Assembly (NCBI GenBank): GCA_965651815.1
Contig: CBFGTJ010000011.1
Coordinates: 1-34,788, forward strand
Direction of reading: 5' to 3'
DNA length: 34,788 nucleotides
Source: CBFGTJ01 sp965651815
GTDB lineage: Bacteria; Actinomycetota; Acidimicrobiia; Acidimicrobiales; Microtrichaceae
The notes below the pieces were generated by a model, which did no database searches, was not told the origin of the DNA, and saw nothing but the letters and a program-made list of their open reading frames with translations. A program made the position numbers and the translations under genes. This document shows positions 23,684-31,707 of the stretch, piece by piece; position 1 is the first letter of the stretch, and each line of letters opens with the position of its first letter.

Positions 23684-24500
23684 CCGGGAGGAGCTGGTGC
23701 GCTTCGACCACGTCGCTGTCGTGGTGCGGCGGGAGACCGACCTGTGGCCGGTGCTCGCCGGGGTGCTCGGCGGCCGCTACGTGGCCCGGGGCGTCGGCGA
23801 CGGCTACGGCTGGACCCAGCTGCGCTACGCGAACGGGTTCATCGTGGAGGGGCTGTACCCCGACGGGGACGGCGCCCACAGCGAGTTCCTGGACCGGTTC
23901 ATCGAGAAGTCGGGGGTGGGCCCCCACCACCTCACCTTCCACGTGAAGGACCTCCGGGTGCTGCTGGACCAGCTGCGCGACGCCGGCGTGCACCCGATCG
24001 CCGAGGACTTCGACAACCCCTGGTGGCACGAGGCGTCGCTGCACCCCGACGAGGCGCACGGCACGGTCGTGCAGCTCCTCCAGAACCTCGAGGTCCCCGA
24101 GGTCGAGCCGGAGCCGGAGGGCTTCCCCGACATCGGCTACGACCACCCGGTCGCGTCGCTCGGCAGGGTGGTGCACGCCGTGCGCGACCTGGAGGCCGCC
24201 CTGCGCCTGTACCGGGACCTGCTCGGGGGCAGGGTCGTCTCGAGCGGCTCTGCCGTCGACGGCAACCACTGGGTGGAGCTGGGTTGGGGCGGGCCGGGGC
24301 GGCTGCGCCTGCTGGAGGCCGTGCACGCAGAGCTCGCCGAGTGGCTCGGCGACCGCCCGGGGCGCACTCGCCACCTGTTCTTCAGCTTCGACGAGCCCGA
24401 GTACGTGCCGGGCGCGCACCGGGTCGCGTCGGGCCGCTACGTGGTGGACGCCGACGACGTGCTCGGCACCCGGATGGTGCTCGCCTCCAGCGCCCGCTGA
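23676..24500 (+). CDS. Two-domain VOC (glyoxalase/dioxygenase fold) protein
   Basis: A 274-residue protein with two VOC modules. The first (about 9-135) starts FDHVAVVVRR and includes FIVEGLY and PHHLTFHVKDL, with H12, E58 and H85 in places typical of metal ligands. The second (about 160-274) starts LGRVVHAVRDLEAALRLYRDLLGG and includes HWVELGW. It resembles methylmalonyl-CoA epimerase or extradiol-dioxygenase relatives, but the reaction cannot be assigned. ATG at 23676 lies inside the end of menE (8-nt overlap), so it is co-translated with menE. A role in menaquinone metabolism is only suggested by position. Convergent with the SDR gene. Confidence 0.82.
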   Translation: MVDREELVRFDHVAVVVRRETDLWPVLAGVLGGRYVARGVGDGYGWTQLRYANGFIVEGLYPDGDGAHSEFLDRFIEKSGVGPHHLTFHVKDLRVLLDQLRDAGVHPIAEDFDNPWWHEASLHPDEAHGTVVQLLQNLEVPEVEPEPEGFPDIGYDHPVASLGRVVHAVRDLEAALRLYRDLLGGRVVSSGSAVDGNHWVELGWGGPGRLRLLEAVHAELAEWLGDRPGRTRHLFFSFDEPEYVPGAHRVASGRYVVDADDVLGTRMVLASSAR

Positions 24501-24519
24501 CGCCCTCCCGCACGGGGCG
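24501..24519. terminator. Weak hairpin between convergent VOC and SDR genes
   Basis: CGCCCT (24501-24506) can pair with GGGGCG (24514-24519) around a 7-nt loop, with one G-T wobble. There is no U tract. It is the only structured element in the 25-nt gap between the two stop codons. Confidence 0.3.
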
Positions 24520-24525
24520 GGCCCG

Positions 24526-25275
24526 TCAGAGCAACATGCCGCCGTCCACGACCATCGTCGTGCCGGTGACCCACGACGACGCGTCCGAGGCGAGGAACAG
24601 CGCCGCGTTCGCGATGTCGGGCGGCTCGCCCAGGCGGCCGAGCGGGACCATCCGCGAGATCGCGTCCTCGTTGGGCTCCCACAACGCCCGCGCCATGTCG
24701 GTCTTGACCAGGCCGGGGGCGATCGCGTTGACCCGGACCCCCGGCGCCAGCTCCTTGGCGAGCGAGCGGGTCAGGTGCAGCAGAGCGGCCTTGGTGACGT
24801 TGTAGTGCCCGAGGGAGGTCTCGATGGAGAGCCCTCCGATCGAGGACATGTTGATGACGTTGCCGCCGTGCTCGGCCATCCACTGGCGCCACGCCTCCTG
24901 GATCCACACGAACGGACCGCGCAGGTTGACCTCGTGGGTCTTGTCGAGCCGGGGCAGGTCGATGTCGATCATGCGGCCCAGGTAGGGGTTGGTGGCGGCG
25001 TTGTTGACGAGGACGTCGAGCCGGCCGAACCGCTCGATCGTCGCCGCGACGCACTCGCGCGCCGCGTCGGGGTCGCCGGCGTTGGCGGCGAAGACCTCGA
25101 GCTCGCCGCTCGCCGAGGGGGCCAGCTCGCGGCGGGCCTCCTCGAGCGCGTCCTCCTTGCGCGACGAGAGCATGACGTGCGCGCCCGCCGCGGAGAACGC
25201 CGCCGAGACGGCGCGCCCGATCCCCCTCGACGCGCCCGTCACCAGTGCCACCTTGCCGTCCAGTCGGAGCTCCAT
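24526..25275 (-). CDS. Short-chain dehydrogenase/reductase
   Basis: A 249-residue classical SDR with the NAD(P)-binding motif TGASRGIG (13-20), NNAA (91-94), N117, the catalytic serine (S144 or S145 in NMSSIGG), Y158 and K162 (YNVTK), and the C-terminal PGLVKTDMA and VVDGGMLL. The motif does not fix NAD or NADP preference clearly; R39 and K40 after the second strand hint at NADPH. Fatty-acid-like 3-oxoacyl or alcohol substrates are typical. ATG at 25275 has TACCGT 8 nt upstream. It stands alone on the minus strand, divergent from the guanidine-controlled SMR gene. Confidence 0.92.
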   Translation of the reverse strand: MELRLDGKVALVTGASRGIGRAVSAAFSAAGAHVMLSSRKEDALEEARRELAPSASGELEVFAANAGDPDAARECVAATIERFGRLDVLVNNAATNPYLGRMIDIDLPRLDKTHEVNLRGPFVWIQEAWRQWMAEHGGNVINMSSIGGLSIETSLGHYNVTKAALLHLTRSLAKELAPGVRVNAIAPGLVKTDMARALWEPNEDAISRMVPLGRLGEPPDIANAALFLASDASSWVTGTTMVVDGGMLL

Positions 25276-25283
25276 GGCGCCCG

Positions 25284-25289
25284 ACGGTA
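25284..25289 (-). promoter_or_regulatory. -10 box for the SDR gene (leaderless)
   Basis: TACCGT on the minus strand, 8 nt before the ATG at 25275. Confidence 0.4.
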
Positions 25290-25316
25290 CCCGTCGGGGC
25301 CCCTCGCACGGTCGTG

Positions 25317-25322
25317 TACCTT
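25317..25322 (+). promoter_or_regulatory. Possible -10 box for the riboswitch-SMR transcript
   Basis: TACCTT about 30 nt before the riboswitch core. It would give a 5' leader of roughly 80 nt. No good -35 is visible. Confidence 0.35.
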
Positions 25323-25352
25323 GCGTGCCCGGACGTGCCGGTGGGGCCCGTC

Positions 25353-25393
25353 TGCGACGAGGGGTGCCCGTACCGCGAGCGACAAGACGGGCA
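25353..25393 (+). ncRNA. Guanidine-III (ykkC-III) riboswitch
   Basis: The core matches what I recall of the actinobacterial guanidine-III aptamer (Thermobifida fusca type) in order and spacing: P1 strand TGCG (25353-25356), conserved ACGAGG (25357-25362), P2 strand TGCCCGT (25365-25371), AC, P1 partner CGCG (25374-25377), conserved GACAAG (25381-25386), and P2 partner ACGGGCA (25387-25393). P2 is a perfect 7-bp helix and P1 pairs with one G-U. It lies 15 nt upstream of the start codon of an SMR exporter, the expected target. The Shine-Dalgarno GGAGGTG follows P2 directly, so guanidinium binding probably frees or stabilises the ribosome site and raises translation. Confidence 0.88.
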
Positions 25394-25408
25394 CGCGGAG
25401 GTGTCCGC

Positions 25409-25729
25409 ATGTCGTGGTTGATCCTCATCGGCTCGGGGCTGCTCGAGGCGGGGTGGGCGACGATGCTGCCGCGCACCCAGGGCTTCAGCCGGCTGGGGCC
25501 GAGCGTCGCGTTCGTCGCGCTGCTCGCGCTGAGCATGTACGGGCTGTCGGTCGCCACCCGCGACATCCCGATCGGCCCCGCGTACGCCGTGTGGGTCGGC
25601 ATCGGTGCCGTCGGCACCCTGGTCGCGGACGTGGTGCTCAACGACCAGCGCATGACGGCGCCGCAGCTGCTGGCGGTGCTCGCGCTCGTCGCGTCGATCG
25701 TCGCGGTGCGGGTCACGTCGAGCTCCTGA
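25409..25729 (+). CDS. gdx: Guanidinium exporter, SMR family (Gdx type)
   Basis: A 106-residue, four-helix small multidrug resistance protein working as an antiparallel dimer to export guanidinium in exchange for protons. It has the essential E13 and W16 (SGLLEAGWA), the Gdx-like GPAYAVWVGIGAVG in helix 3, and hydrophobic helices around 3-20, 30-48, 57-76 and 85-103. The guanidine-III riboswitch immediately upstream is strong context for Gdx over a drug-exporting EmrE subtype. ATG at 25409 has GGAGGTG ending 5 nt before it. It is followed by a DJ-1-like gene after 69 nt. Confidence 0.92.
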   Translation: MSWLILIGSGLLEAGWATMLPRTQGFSRLGPSVAFVALLALSMYGLSVATRDIPIGPAYAVWVGIGAVGTLVADVVLNDQRMTAPQLLAVLALVASIVAVRVTSSS

Positions 25730-25764
25730 GCTCGAACTCCCGAGACGCCCCGGGCCGTGCGTGG

Positions 25765-25770
25765 CAGGCT
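25765..25770 (+). promoter_or_regulatory. Possible -10 box for the DJ-1/PfpI gene
   Basis: CAGGCT. A start about 7 nt on would give a leader near 22 nt, which includes a GGGAG Shine-Dalgarno 8 nt before the ATG at 25799. Confidence 0.3.
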
Positions 25771-25798
25771 GGCGCGACGCCCACCCGGGAGCACCGAC

Positions 25799-26443
25799 AT
25801 GCAGATCGCCATCGGCCTCTACCCGGGTCTGACCGCCCTCGACGTGGTCGGCCCCTACCAGGTCTTCTCGCTGGTCCCCGGCACCGAGGTCGTGCTCTGC
25901 GCCGAGCAGGCCGGGCGGCTGAGCGACGACAACGGCCTGCTGCACCTCGACGTCGAGCACACGTTCGCCGACGTGCCACGACCGGACGTGCTGCTCGTCG
26001 GCGGCGGGTACGCCACCCGGGCGCTGGCCCGGGAGGACAGCGGGATCGTCCGGTGGATCCGCGACGCGCACCCCCACACCCGGTACACGACCTCGGTGTG
26101 CACCGGGGCGCTGCTGCTCGCTGCCGCGGGCGTGCTCGACGGGCTGCGGGCGACCACCCACTGGCACTACGCGGAGCTGCTCGAACCCCACGGGGCGATC
26201 CCGGTGCAGGAGCGGGTCGTGCGCGAGGGCAAGGTCGTCACGGCCGCCGGCGTCTCCGCGGGGATCGACATGGCGCTCACCCTCGTCGACCTGCTGCACG
26301 GCCCCGAGGTCGCCCAGGCGATCCAGCTCGGCATCGAGTACGACCCGGAGCCGCCGCACGACGCGGGCGCGCCGTGGAAGGCGTCGAGCGAGGTGGTCGA
26401 CCTGGTCCGCACCGTCATGCGCGCCGCCGAGGGCGGCGCCTAG
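25799..26443 (+). CDS. DJ-1/PfpI family protein, isonitrile-hydratase-like
   Basis: A 214-residue class I glutamine-amidotransferase-like fold. It has the early acidic residue D15 (LTALDVVGPYQVF), LLVGGGYATR, the nucleophile-elbow cysteine C101 in SVCTGALLLAAAG, THWHYAELL, and AAGVSAGIDMALTLV. This pattern is that of the isonitrile hydratase / AraC-associated GATase1 branch. There is no DNA-binding domain, so it is more likely an enzyme than a regulator. Isonitrile hydration or a related thiol-based reaction is possible but not established. ATG at 25799 has GGGAG upstream. It is followed by the thioredoxin-domain gene after 11 nt. Confidence 0.85.
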   Translation: MQIAIGLYPGLTALDVVGPYQVFSLVPGTEVVLCAEQAGRLSDDNGLLHLDVEHTFADVPRPDVLLVGGGYATRALAREDSGIVRWIRDAHPHTRYTTSVCTGALLLAAAGVLDGLRATTHWHYAELLEPHGAIPVQERVVREGKVVTAAGVSAGIDMALTLVDLLHGPEVAQAIQLGIEYDPEPPHDAGAPWKASSEVVDLVRTVMRAAEGGA

Positions 26444-26454
26444 CTGGAGGCTGG

Positions 26455-28509
26455 ATGGCGAACCGGCTCGCGAACGAGACCAGCCCGTACCTGCGCCAGC
26501 ACGCGGAGAACCCGGTCGACTGGTACCCCTGGGGCGACGAGGCGTTCGCCGCCGCCCGTGAGCGGGACGTGCCGATCCTGCTGAGCATCGGCTACTCGTC
26601 GTGCCACTGGTGCCACGTGATGGCGCACGAGTCGTTCGAGGACCCCGACACGGCCGCCGAGATGAACCGCTCGTTCGTCAACGTCAAGGTCGACCGCGAG
26701 GAGCGCCCCGACGTCGACGCGGTGTACATGGAGGCCACCCAGGCCATGACCGGGGCCGGCGGGTGGCCGATGACGGTGTTCCTCACCCCCGAGGGCGAGC
26801 CCTTCTACTGCGGGACCTACTTCCCCGCCGAGCCCCGGGGCGGGCAGCCGACGTTCCGGCAGCTGCTCGGGGCGATCGAGCTGGCCTGGCGGGACCAGCG
26901 CGACGCGGTGCGGGAGCAGGCGGGACGCCTCGTCGACGCGATCCGCACCACGGCGAGCGCACCGGCCGACGCCGGGCTCCCGGACACCTCGACCCTCGAC
27001 GAGGCGACCATGTCGATGCTGTCGGTGCACGACGCCCGGTTCGGCGGGTTCGGCACCGCGCCCAAGTTCCCCCAGGCGATGGCCGTCGACCACCTGCTCC
27101 GCCACCACGCGCGGACCGGGTCCCGCGCGGCGCTGGAGGCGGCGGTCACCACGCTCGACGCCATGGCCTCCGGCGGCATCCACGACCACCTCGGCGGCGG
27201 GTTCTCCCGCTACTCGGTCGACGAGCGGTGGCTGGTGCCGCACTTCGAGAAGATGCTCTACGACAACGTGCTGCTCGCGAGGGCCTACCTGCACGCGTGG
27301 CAGCTGACCGACGAGGACCGGTTCCTGCAGGTCCTCGAGGAGACGCTCGGCTACGTGCTCGACGTGCTGTCCCACCCCGACGGGGGCCGGTACTCCGCGG
27401 AGGACGCCGACAGCCTGCCACCCGGTGCGCCGGAGGGCGCCCGGCCCGAGGAGGGCGCGTTCTACCTGTGGACCCCCGAGCAGGTCGCGGAGGCCCTCGA
27501 GGCCGCCGGGCTCGGGGAGGTCACCGAGCAGGCCCTCGAGTGGTGGGGCATCCGACCCGGCGGCAACTTCGAGGGCCGCTCGATCCCGAACCGGCTGCAC
27601 GCGAGGGGCGGGCTCGCCCGGCCGCCCGCGATCGAGGCGGCCCGCACCGCGCTCGAGCGGGCCCGCCGGCAGCGACCGCGGCCCGGCCTCGACGACAAGG
27701 TGCTCACGGAGTGGAACGCGCTCGCGGTCGCCACCCTCGCGGAGGCGGCCGCCGCGACGGGTCGGGAGGACTGGCGACGCGAGGCGGTCGCGACCGCGGA
27801 GTTCCTCTGCGAGCACCTCCGGCGACCGTCGGCCGACGGTGGGCGGCCCCGCTGGCTGCGCTCGTGGCAGGCCGACGGTGGCGCGCGGCACCTGGCGTAC
27901 GCGTCGGACCACGGGGCGCTCGTCGACGGGTTCCTGTGCCTGTACGAGGCGACCGGCGAGCTGCGGTGGCTGCAGGAGGCCCGCGACGCGGCGGAGTCGC
28001 TCCTCGAGCTGTTCTGGGACACCGAGGGCAGCGTGTGGAGCACCGGCGACGACGCCGAGGAGCTGGTCACCCGCCCGAAGGACCTGACCGACGGCGCGAC
28101 GCCGTCCGCGAACAGCCTCGCGGCGGTCGGGCTGCTGCGGCTCGAGGCGCACACCGGCGAGGGGCGCTACGGCGAGCACGCCCGGCAGATCCTGCGCAAC
28201 CTCGGTGGGCTGACCACCCGCCACCCCCTCGCCTTCGGCCACCTCCTGTGGGCCGTCGGGCTGCACGCGCTGGGCGTGACCGAGGTGGTGGTCACCGGTG
28301 ACCGGCCCGAGCTGGTGCGCGAGGTGCACCGCCGGTTCACCCCGCACACGGTCCTCGCCTGGGGCGAACCGGGCGACGGCCCGCTGTGGGAGGGCCGCGA
28401 GGCCTCAGGAGCCGAGGGCCGTGCCTACGTCTGTCGGGACCACGTGTGCGCGGCCCCGTCGGGCACCGCCCAGGAGCTCCGCGAGCAGCTCGCCGCCGCG
28501 ACGCCCTGA
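26455..28509 (+). CDS. YyaL/SPATA20-type thioredoxin-domain protein
   Basis: A 684-residue protein of the DUF255 family. The N-terminal thioredoxin-like domain (about 1-165) begins NRLANETSPYLRQHAENPVDWYPW and has the redox motif C50-H-W-C53-H. The rest is an alpha/alpha six-barrel like N-acylglucosamine epimerases or cellobiose epimerases (GGIHDHLGGGFSRYSVDERW, HFEKMLYDN, YSAEDADS, DDKVLTEWNALA). It is conserved across life, but its biochemical role is unsettled. There is no signal peptide. ATG at 26455 has GGAGG 4 nt before it. It ends 14 nt from the convergent MMPL gene. Confidence 0.94.
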   Translation: MANRLANETSPYLRQHAENPVDWYPWGDEAFAAARERDVPILLSIGYSSCHWCHVMAHESFEDPDTAAEMNRSFVNVKVDREERPDVDAVYMEATQAMTGAGGWPMTVFLTPEGEPFYCGTYFPAEPRGGQPTFRQLLGAIELAWRDQRDAVREQAGRLVDAIRTTASAPADAGLPDTSTLDEATMSMLSVHDARFGGFGTAPKFPQAMAVDHLLRHHARTGSRAALEAAVTTLDAMASGGIHDHLGGGFSRYSVDERWLVPHFEKMLYDNVLLARAYLHAWQLTDEDRFLQVLEETLGYVLDVLSHPDGGRYSAEDADSLPPGAPEGARPEEGAFYLWTPEQVAEALEAAGLGEVTEQALEWWGIRPGGNFEGRSIPNRLHARGGLARPPAIEAARTALERARRQRPRPGLDDKVLTEWNALAVATLAEAAAATGREDWRREAVATAEFLCEHLRRPSADGGRPRWLRSWQADGGARHLAYASDHGALVDGFLCLYEATGELRWLQEARDAAESLLELFWDTEGSVWSTGDDAEELVTRPKDLTDGATPSANSLAAVGLLRLEAHTGEGRYGEHARQILRNLGGLTTRHPLAFGHLLWAVGLHALGVTEVVVTGDRPELVREVHRRFTPHTVLAWGEPGDGPLWEGREASGAEGRAYVCRDHVCAAPSGTAQELREQLAAATP

Positions 28510-28523
28510 GGCCTCCGCCCGGG

Positions 28524-31013
28524 TCAGCGCTCGCCGCTGGCGGCGAGTGGCCGGTCGGGCGTCTCGATGTAGGGCTGCTCGACGTGGTCGAGCATGCCCC
28601 GCGAGACCCAGCCGCGCCGGTCCGCCCAGATGATCAGCGGCGGCAGCACCGTCAGCGCGGCGATCAGGGCGATCGTGATCTTCAGCGCCATGAACATGCC
28701 GAAGTTCGACAGCAGCGGCAGCGACGAGAACGAGATGACCGCCACGCCGGCCACCGCGGTCATGGCCGACACGATGAACGCCCGGCCGGTGCGGGCCGCG
28801 GTCGCGTCGATCGCCGGCCGCGGTTCGAGCCCGCGGCGCCGCTCCTCGATGTAGCGCAGCAGGATCAGCGAGGTGAACTCGGTGCACGTCGCGACGACCA
28901 GCGGTCCGCCGACCGCGGTCATCGGGCTGAGCTCGATGCCGACGAGGTAGATCGCGACGTTCGCGGCCCCGGACGCGATCAGCACCGGCACGAGCGACAG
29001 CAGGGCCCGCACCAGGGAGCGCAGCCGCACCGCGAGGAAGATGAACACGAGCGCCACCGCGAGCCACGTCAGCTCGACGAGGTTGGCCTCGAGGTTCTCG
29101 AGCAGCCCGACGCCGACCACGGCCAGACCCGACGGCGTCACGAGCACGCCCTCCGGCGCCCCGGTCTCGGCACGGAGCGCGTCGACGACCACGGCACGGT
29201 CCTCGAGCGAACCGGCGGCGGTGAGGAAGATGATGTTGAAGGCGTCGCCCTCCGCGGAGGCGGTCGACTTCTGGATGCCCTCGGGCGCGACCTCCCAGGC
29301 CTCCCTGACCAGCTCGGCGGAGGGCACGATGGACGGCACGCCCGGCACGTCGGTCAGCTTGCGGACGGTGCCGATGATGCTGCTGTCGACGACGAGGTCC
29401 TCGTCGAACCGCTCCATCGTCTCCATCGTCAGGTCGCTGACGTACTCCACCGTCTCGTCGGTGTACACGGTCGTCGCACCGCCACCGTCGCCCTCGCCCT
29501 GGGCCTCGACGTAGATGCCGAGGTCCGACGCGCCGCCGATCTCGCGCTCGATCGTGCGGATGTCACGGATGACCTCGGAGTCCTGGTCGACCCAGTTCAC
29601 CGGGTCGGTCTCGAGCGTGAGCCGCGGCTCCACGTAGCTGCCCAGCGCGAACACGACGACCGAGACGATCGCGAGCGGCAGCGCCGCGGAGGCCGGCACG
29701 CTGCCCAGCCACAGCACGAGCCGGCCCAGCGGCCCCTCCCGGAAGTCACGGCCCTTGGTCGGCGAGCGGAACTCGCGGATGCCGAGCGCGGCGAGCGGGT
29801 TGATGATCGACGAGATGCAGATCGCGACGATGCCGACGGTGAGCAGCCAGCCGAACTCGCGGATCATCGGCACCTGGGACAGCTGGATCGCGAGGAAGGC
29901 GAACACCGCGTCGAAGGTGACGACGAGCAGCGCCGGCCCCAGGCCGCGCGCCGCCGCCTGGATCGGGTGCGGCTCGCGGTCGACGATCACCTCCTCCTCG
30001 ATCCGCGAGTGCATCTGGATCGCGTAGTCGATGCCGATGCCCAGCATGATCGGCAGGCCGGCGATCGTGACCAGCGTGAGCGGGATGCCCAGGTAGCCGA
30101 CGAGGCCGAACGCCCACACGATGCCGATCAGCACGACGGCGAGCGGCAGCAGCCGCCAGCGCACGTCGAAGAAGAGCATGAGGATGACGATCATCGCGGC
30201 GACCGCGATCCCGCCGAGCGTGAGCATGCCGCCGCGCAGGTAGTCGTTGATGCCCTTGAGCAGCACCGGGGCGCCGGTGGTGGTCACCGACGCGCCCTCG
30301 AACCGGAAGTCCTCGGTGATCTCCTTGATCGCGTCGGAGGCGGCGCCCTCGTCCTCGATCGAGAGGTTGCCGTGCAGCCGCACGAGCATCTGCGTGTGGG
30401 TCTCGTCGAGGAACACCGAGCGCAGCGCGGGTCGGATCTCCCCCTGGTTGTCGTAGAGGAGGAACCGCACCCACTCGGGGTTGTCGAGCCGCTGCTCCTC
30501 CGGCGGCACCTCCGCGGTGCGCTGCAGGGTGACGGCACCGTCCGCGAGCCTCGCCGCCTTCGCCTCCGGGTCGGTCTCGACCTCGCTGGCCCGCAGGATG
30601 GCCCGGCCCGCGATCGAGTCCGCCGGGTTGCCGGTCTCGGACTGCACGAGGCGGTGCGAGAACTCGAGCGCGGTCAGCGGCGAGACGACGGCGAGGGCGT
30701 GGCCGGACTCCTCGAGCCGCTGCGCGACCCGCTCCATCGTCTCGATGTTCTCGGGGGTGAACAGCTCGTCGACGGTGCGGCCGTCCTCCATCGTGACGAG
30801 GGACAGCATCGCCTGGCCGCCGAAGAGGTCCTGGTAGCGGACGTTGTCCTGGTAGACCGCGCTGTCACGGTTCAGGTAGCTGTCCTGGCCGGTGGCGAAC
30901 TCCAACCGGGTGATCCCGAACCCGATCACGATCGTGAAGACGAGCCCGATCGCCCCCACCATGCCGGCATGGCGGCCCAGGTAGACAGCCAGCCACGACC
31001 AGAACCTCTGCAT
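28524..31013 (-). CDS. MMPL/RND exporter, HAE3 type
   Basis: An 829-residue RND-superfamily transporter with two repeated halves. Each half has one membrane helix, a large extracytoplasmic loop (about 38-255 and 440-625) and a bundle of about five helices. The first half has the proton-relay-like motif GIGIDYAIQMHSRIEEE; in the second half the corresponding helix reads ATCTEFTSLILLRYIEE, so Asp-Tyr is replaced by Glu-Phe. The layout fits the hydrophobe/amphiphile efflux-3 (HAE3) family, related to hopanoid and lipid exporters. No partner gene is adjacent. ATG at 31013 is preferred over the adjoining GTG at 31016 because GGGGAG lies at proper distance. A TAGGTT box lies 30 nt upstream. Confidence 0.92.
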   Translation of the reverse strand: MQRFWSWLAVYLGRHAGMVGAIGLVFTIVIGFGITRLEFATGQDSYLNRDSAVYQDNVRYQDLFGGQAMLSLVTMEDGRTVDELFTPENIETMERVAQRLEESGHALAVVSPLTALEFSHRLVQSETGNPADSIAGRAILRASEVETDPEAKAARLADGAVTLQRTAEVPPEEQRLDNPEWVRFLLYDNQGEIRPALRSVFLDETHTQMLVRLHGNLSIEDEGAASDAIKEITEDFRFEGASVTTTGAPVLLKGINDYLRGGMLTLGGIAVAAMIVILMLFFDVRWRLLPLAVVLIGIVWAFGLVGYLGIPLTLVTIAGLPIMLGIGIDYAIQMHSRIEEEVIVDREPHPIQAAARGLGPALLVVTFDAVFAFLAIQLSQVPMIREFGWLLTVGIVAICISSIINPLAALGIREFRSPTKGRDFREGPLGRLVLWLGSVPASAALPLAIVSVVVFALGSYVEPRLTLETDPVNWVDQDSEVIRDIRTIEREIGGASDLGIYVEAQGEGDGGGATTVYTDETVEYVSDLTMETMERFDEDLVVDSSIIGTVRKLTDVPGVPSIVPSAELVREAWEVAPEGIQKSTASAEGDAFNIIFLTAAGSLEDRAVVVDALRAETGAPEGVLVTPSGLAVVGVGLLENLEANLVELTWLAVALVFIFLAVRLRSLVRALLSLVPVLIASGAANVAIYLVGIELSPMTAVGGPLVVATCTEFTSLILLRYIEERRRGLEPRPAIDATAARTGRAFIVSAMTAVAGVAVISFSSLPLLSNFGMFMALKITIALIAALTVLPPLIIWADRRGWVSRGMLDHVEQPYIETPDRPLAASGER
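28528..28549. terminator. Hairpin just beyond the thioredoxin-domain gene
   Basis: CTCGCCGC (28530-28537) and GCGGCGAG (28540-28547) form a perfect 8-bp stem with a TG centre, extendable by two pairs. It starts 18 nt after the plus-strand stop but is inside the 3' end of the MMPL gene. No U tract. Confidence 0.35.
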
Positions 31014-31043
31014 CACGTCTCCCCGGGGATCGAAACCCCCCGG

Positions 31044-31049
31044 AACCTA
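31044..31049 (-). promoter_or_regulatory. -10 box for the MMPL gene (leadered)
   Basis: TAGGTT on the minus strand. A start about 7 nt downstream gives a leader near 23 nt that contains GGGGAG, so unlike its neighbours this gene seems to have a ribosome site. Confidence 0.4.
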
Positions 31050-31092
31050 CCCCCGTCGCCGCCCGGCGGTCATCCTGGCGACCGCCCCCGGC

Positions 31093-31707
31093 TCACCAGC
31101 GGTCGAGGTGCACCCGCTCGGCCGGATCCGGGCGTCCGCGGCGCGCCGAGCTCGACGGCGCGCGACCCTCCGGTGCCGGCCATCCGAGCGCGACGGTGCC
31201 GAGCGTGCGCCGTCCGTCGGGGATGCCCAGCTCGGCCGCCACGGCCGGCTCGTGGCCGAACTGGCCGAACAGCAGCGCGCCGAGCCCCGCGGCCTCGGCG
31301 GCGAGCAGCATCGCCATCACCGCGGCGCCGCCGTCGACCCACCAGTACGGCACGGGCCACGCCCCGGTGTCCGACCCCAGCCCGGTGCGTGCCTTGTCGG
31401 GCTCCGAGTAGCGGGCGACGTAGGCGGCCGGGTCGACGACGGGGACGACCAGCACGGGGGCGCGCAGCAGCCCCGGCCAGGGGAAGCGCTCCCGGGCCGG
31501 GCCGTCGGGGAGGGTGAGGTCCCAGTAGCGGGCCACGCGCTCGTCGCGCAGCACCACCAGGTCGAGCGCCGCGGTGTTGCCGGCCGCGGGTCCCCGGAAC
31601 GCGGCGTGCAGGACCGGCTCGAGCAGGTCGCTCGGGACGGGTCGGTCGAGGAAGTCCCGGCACATCCGCCGGGACGCGAGCACCTGCTCGAAGCTGCGGG
31701 CGGTCAC
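31093..31707 (-). CDS. Nitroreductase-family flavoprotein
   Basis: A 204-residue FMN-binding nitroreductase-fold protein. The N-terminal SRRMCRDFLDRPVP matches the RRSxRxF flavin-phosphate motif; GPAAGNTAALDLVVL and the helix VMAMLLAAEAAGLGALLFGQF follow, then GTVALGWP near the end. The C-terminal tail is basic and polar. It could reduce nitro compounds or quinones, or act on an unsaturated or F420-linked substrate; nothing decides this. The GTG at 31707 overlaps the stop of the upstream unknown gene (GTGA), so the two are co-translated. Confidence 0.86.
   Translation of the reverse strand: MTARSFEQVLASRRMCRDFLDRPVPSDLLEPVLHAAFRGPAAGNTAALDLVVLRDERVARYWDLTLPDGPARERFPWPGLLRAPVLVVPVVDPAAYVARYSEPDKARTGLGSDTGAWPVPYWWVDGGAAVMAMLLAAEAAGLGALLFGQFGHEPAVAAELGIPDGRRTLGTVALGWPAPEGRAPSSSARRGRPDPAERVHLDRW

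Noticed and set aside
24775..28509. Very long open frames (over 1000 codons) upstream of or antisense to real genes, for example extending the thioredoxin-domain protein by 560 codons, plus others at 8600-12220 and 28386-31517 on the plus strand.
   Set aside because: Artefacts of very high G+C: the extra translations are low-complexity, rich in Arg, Gly, Pro and Ala, and lie antisense to or out of frame with clear family members.
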